From Desulfobacterales bacterium (GTDB lineage Bacteria; Desulfobacterota; Desulfobacteria; Desulfobacterales; UBA11574), in the NCBI GenBank assembly GCA_030145595.1, contig JAQYVG010000196.1:1-6404 (forward strand): DNA of 6,404 nucleotides, given 5' to 3'. Positions within the stretch are counted from its first letter, which is position 1. Each line of letters begins with the position of its first letter. A program made the translations under genes and the position numbers. Below, piece by piece: positions 5,291 through 6,404 of the stretch. The notes below the pieces were generated by a model. That model was not told the DNA's origin and did not search any database. It was given only the letters and a program-made list of their open reading frames with translations.

Positions 5291-6388
5291 ATGAACCGCA
5301 GATTATTTATCCGAAAACTGCTTTACAGCCTGCAAACCATGTTGCTGATGCGCCTCGTGCATCCTGCGGTGCTGCCGGCAGTTATCAAAAAAATGGAAAA
5401 CGACAAACTGCACTACAGACCTTTGAACGGCCGCAGCCTTAGGGAAATTTCTCTGAGAAAGAAGCATCACAACAACGGTCGTTTTATAAGCCCCGTCGGC
5501 ATTCCCCGGGAGGGAAGATGGCGGCAGCTTTTGAAATGGAAACTCAGCCCTAACAGTTTCAGCCGCTATCTTAAAGATCAGCCCGTCAACCATATTGCCA
5601 TTGACTGGGAACCGGTCCGCAAACACCAGGGCGTCTCGGTCACTTTTTTGAAACATGCCGGCGTCTTTATAAAAGATGTCGACAGTTATCTTTTAATCGA
5701 TCCGGTGTTTGCGGATATCTATTGGTTTATTGAAGATTTCTCACCGCTCACCTTCGACCCCCGACAGATTATCAAGCCGGATCACGTTCTGATCACCCAC
5801 GGGCACTATGACCATCTGGACAAGTCATCCCTGCGTCTTTTGGACAAAGAGACCCATGTGATCAGCCCCCTGGGCTATAACACCGTATTCCAGGATCTTA
5901 ACATGAAAAATCGAACCCGGCTCGACTGGTACGAAACCTATGACAACGACGATCGGTCGATAACATTTATGCCAAGCAATCACTGGACCATGCGAAACCC
6001 ACTGCGGGGGCCCAACCGGTCCCTCTGGGGCGGCTATATGATCAAAACCGCCGCCGATTACACCATTTACATAATGGGCGATTCGGGATATTTTGACGGC
6101 TTCGAGGAGATCGGACGGGATTTTGATATCGATCTGGCCGTCATCAATCTTGGCGCCTATGAGCCCCGCTGGTTCATGGCTTCCAGCCATATGAACCCCC
6201 GCGAAACTGTGCAGGCGTTCAAAGAACTCAAGGCCGCCAAGCTGATGATCGTTCACTGGGGAACGTTTCGACTGGGCGATGAACCGGTGCACTTCCCGCC
6301 GGCTGATCTGAAAAGGGAGTTGAAAAAGGAAGGACTGCTTGACCGCCTGGTCGATATCCGGCACGGCGAAACGCTTTTTATAAGATGA
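5291..6388 (+). CDS. Metallo-beta-lactamase-fold hydrolase, NAPE-PLD-like, with Tat-like N-terminus
   Basis: A 365-residue zinc-dependent hydrolase resembling N-acyl-phosphatidylethanolamine phospholipase D, which cleaves a phosphodiester in membrane phospholipids. The metal ligands are all visible: HGHYDH at 170-175 (H170, H172, D174, H175), H231 in SNHW, D264 in MGDSGYF and H322 in IVHWGTF. The stretch INLGAYEPRWFMASSHMNP (285-303) is strongly like the family, including H300 at the position that faces the lipid. The substrate is not proven; other UlaG/NAPE-PLD-type MBL proteins act on different phosphoesters. The N-terminus MNRRLFIRKLL, followed by a moderately hydrophobic stretch to about residue 32, looks like a twin-arginine (Tat) signal or a membrane anchor, but no clear AxA cleavage site is seen. 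No good Shine-Dalgarno precedes the ATG, so a slightly different start is possible. It stands alone after the palindrome at 5152-5221. Confidence 0.88.
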   Translation: MNRRLFIRKLLYSLQTMLLMRLVHPAVLPAVIKKMENDKLHYRPLNGRSLREISLRKKHHNNGRFISPVGIPREGRWRQLLKWKLSPNSFSRYLKDQPVNHIAIDWEPVRKHQGVSVTFLKHAGVFIKDVDSYLLIDPVFADIYWFIEDFSPLTFDPRQIIKPDHVLITHGHYDHLDKSSLRLLDKETHVISPLGYNTVFQDLNMKNRTRLDWYETYDNDDRSITFMPSNHWTMRNPLRGPNRSLWGGYMIKTAADYTIYIMGDSGYFDGFEEIGRDFDIDLAVINLGAYEPRWFMASSHMNPRETVQAFKELKAAKLMIVHWGTFRLGDEPVHFPPADLKRELKKEGLLDRLVDIRHGETLFIR

Positions 6389-6404
6389 CCCACACTTGAT
6401 GGCG

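Noticed and set aside
5825..6364. 179-codon minus-strand frame opposite the MBL-fold gene
   Set aside because: It lies wholly inside a gene with intact catalytic motifs on the other strand and has no recognisable domain or ribosome binding site of its own.

Overview
The window reads as chromosomal DNA from a Gram-negative, probably Desulfobacterota (deltaproteobacterial) genome. This assignment is an inference. It rests on the mix of housekeeping genes, the acidic PopZ-like hypothetical protein, and intergenic palindromic repeats of a kind I associate with that group. No 16S or other phylogenetic marker is present.

There are five protein-coding genes in two divergent blocks. On the minus strand, reading leftward, lie a small very acidic protein (1658-2137) and then the N-terminal 492 codons of valyl-tRNA synthetase (valS, 2-1477), which runs off the left edge. 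A good intrinsic terminator (1558-1582) separates them, so valS is probably transcribed on its own. On the plus strand lie rsmE (16S rRNA m3U1498 methyltransferase, 2510-3256), recQ (ATP-dependent DNA helicase, 3310-5109, probably beginning upstream of that TTG) and a metallo-beta-lactamase-fold hydrolase of the NAPE-PLD type (5291-6388). rsmE and recQ are close enough to be co-transcribed. A palindromic element separates the last gene from recQ.

The genes do not form one pathway. They cover translation (valS), ribosome modification (rsmE), DNA repair (recQ), a possible pole or cell-organisation scaffold (the acidic protein) and possible lipid hydrolysis (the MBL enzyme). I see no phage, transposase, CRISPR, toxin-antitoxin or defence genes.

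The most unusual material is between genes. The 372-bp divergent gap (2138-2509) holds a symmetrical element of about 220 bp. Its order is hairpin, four heptamers, 77-nt core, four inverted heptamers, hairpin. The gap after recQ holds a second palindrome (5152-5221) whose right arm is built from 8-bp tandem units. In addition, recQ has an in-frame ATG followed five codons later by TAA, and the conserved N-terminal helix begins only after that stop, with no ATG available. These three points are the ones most worth checking.
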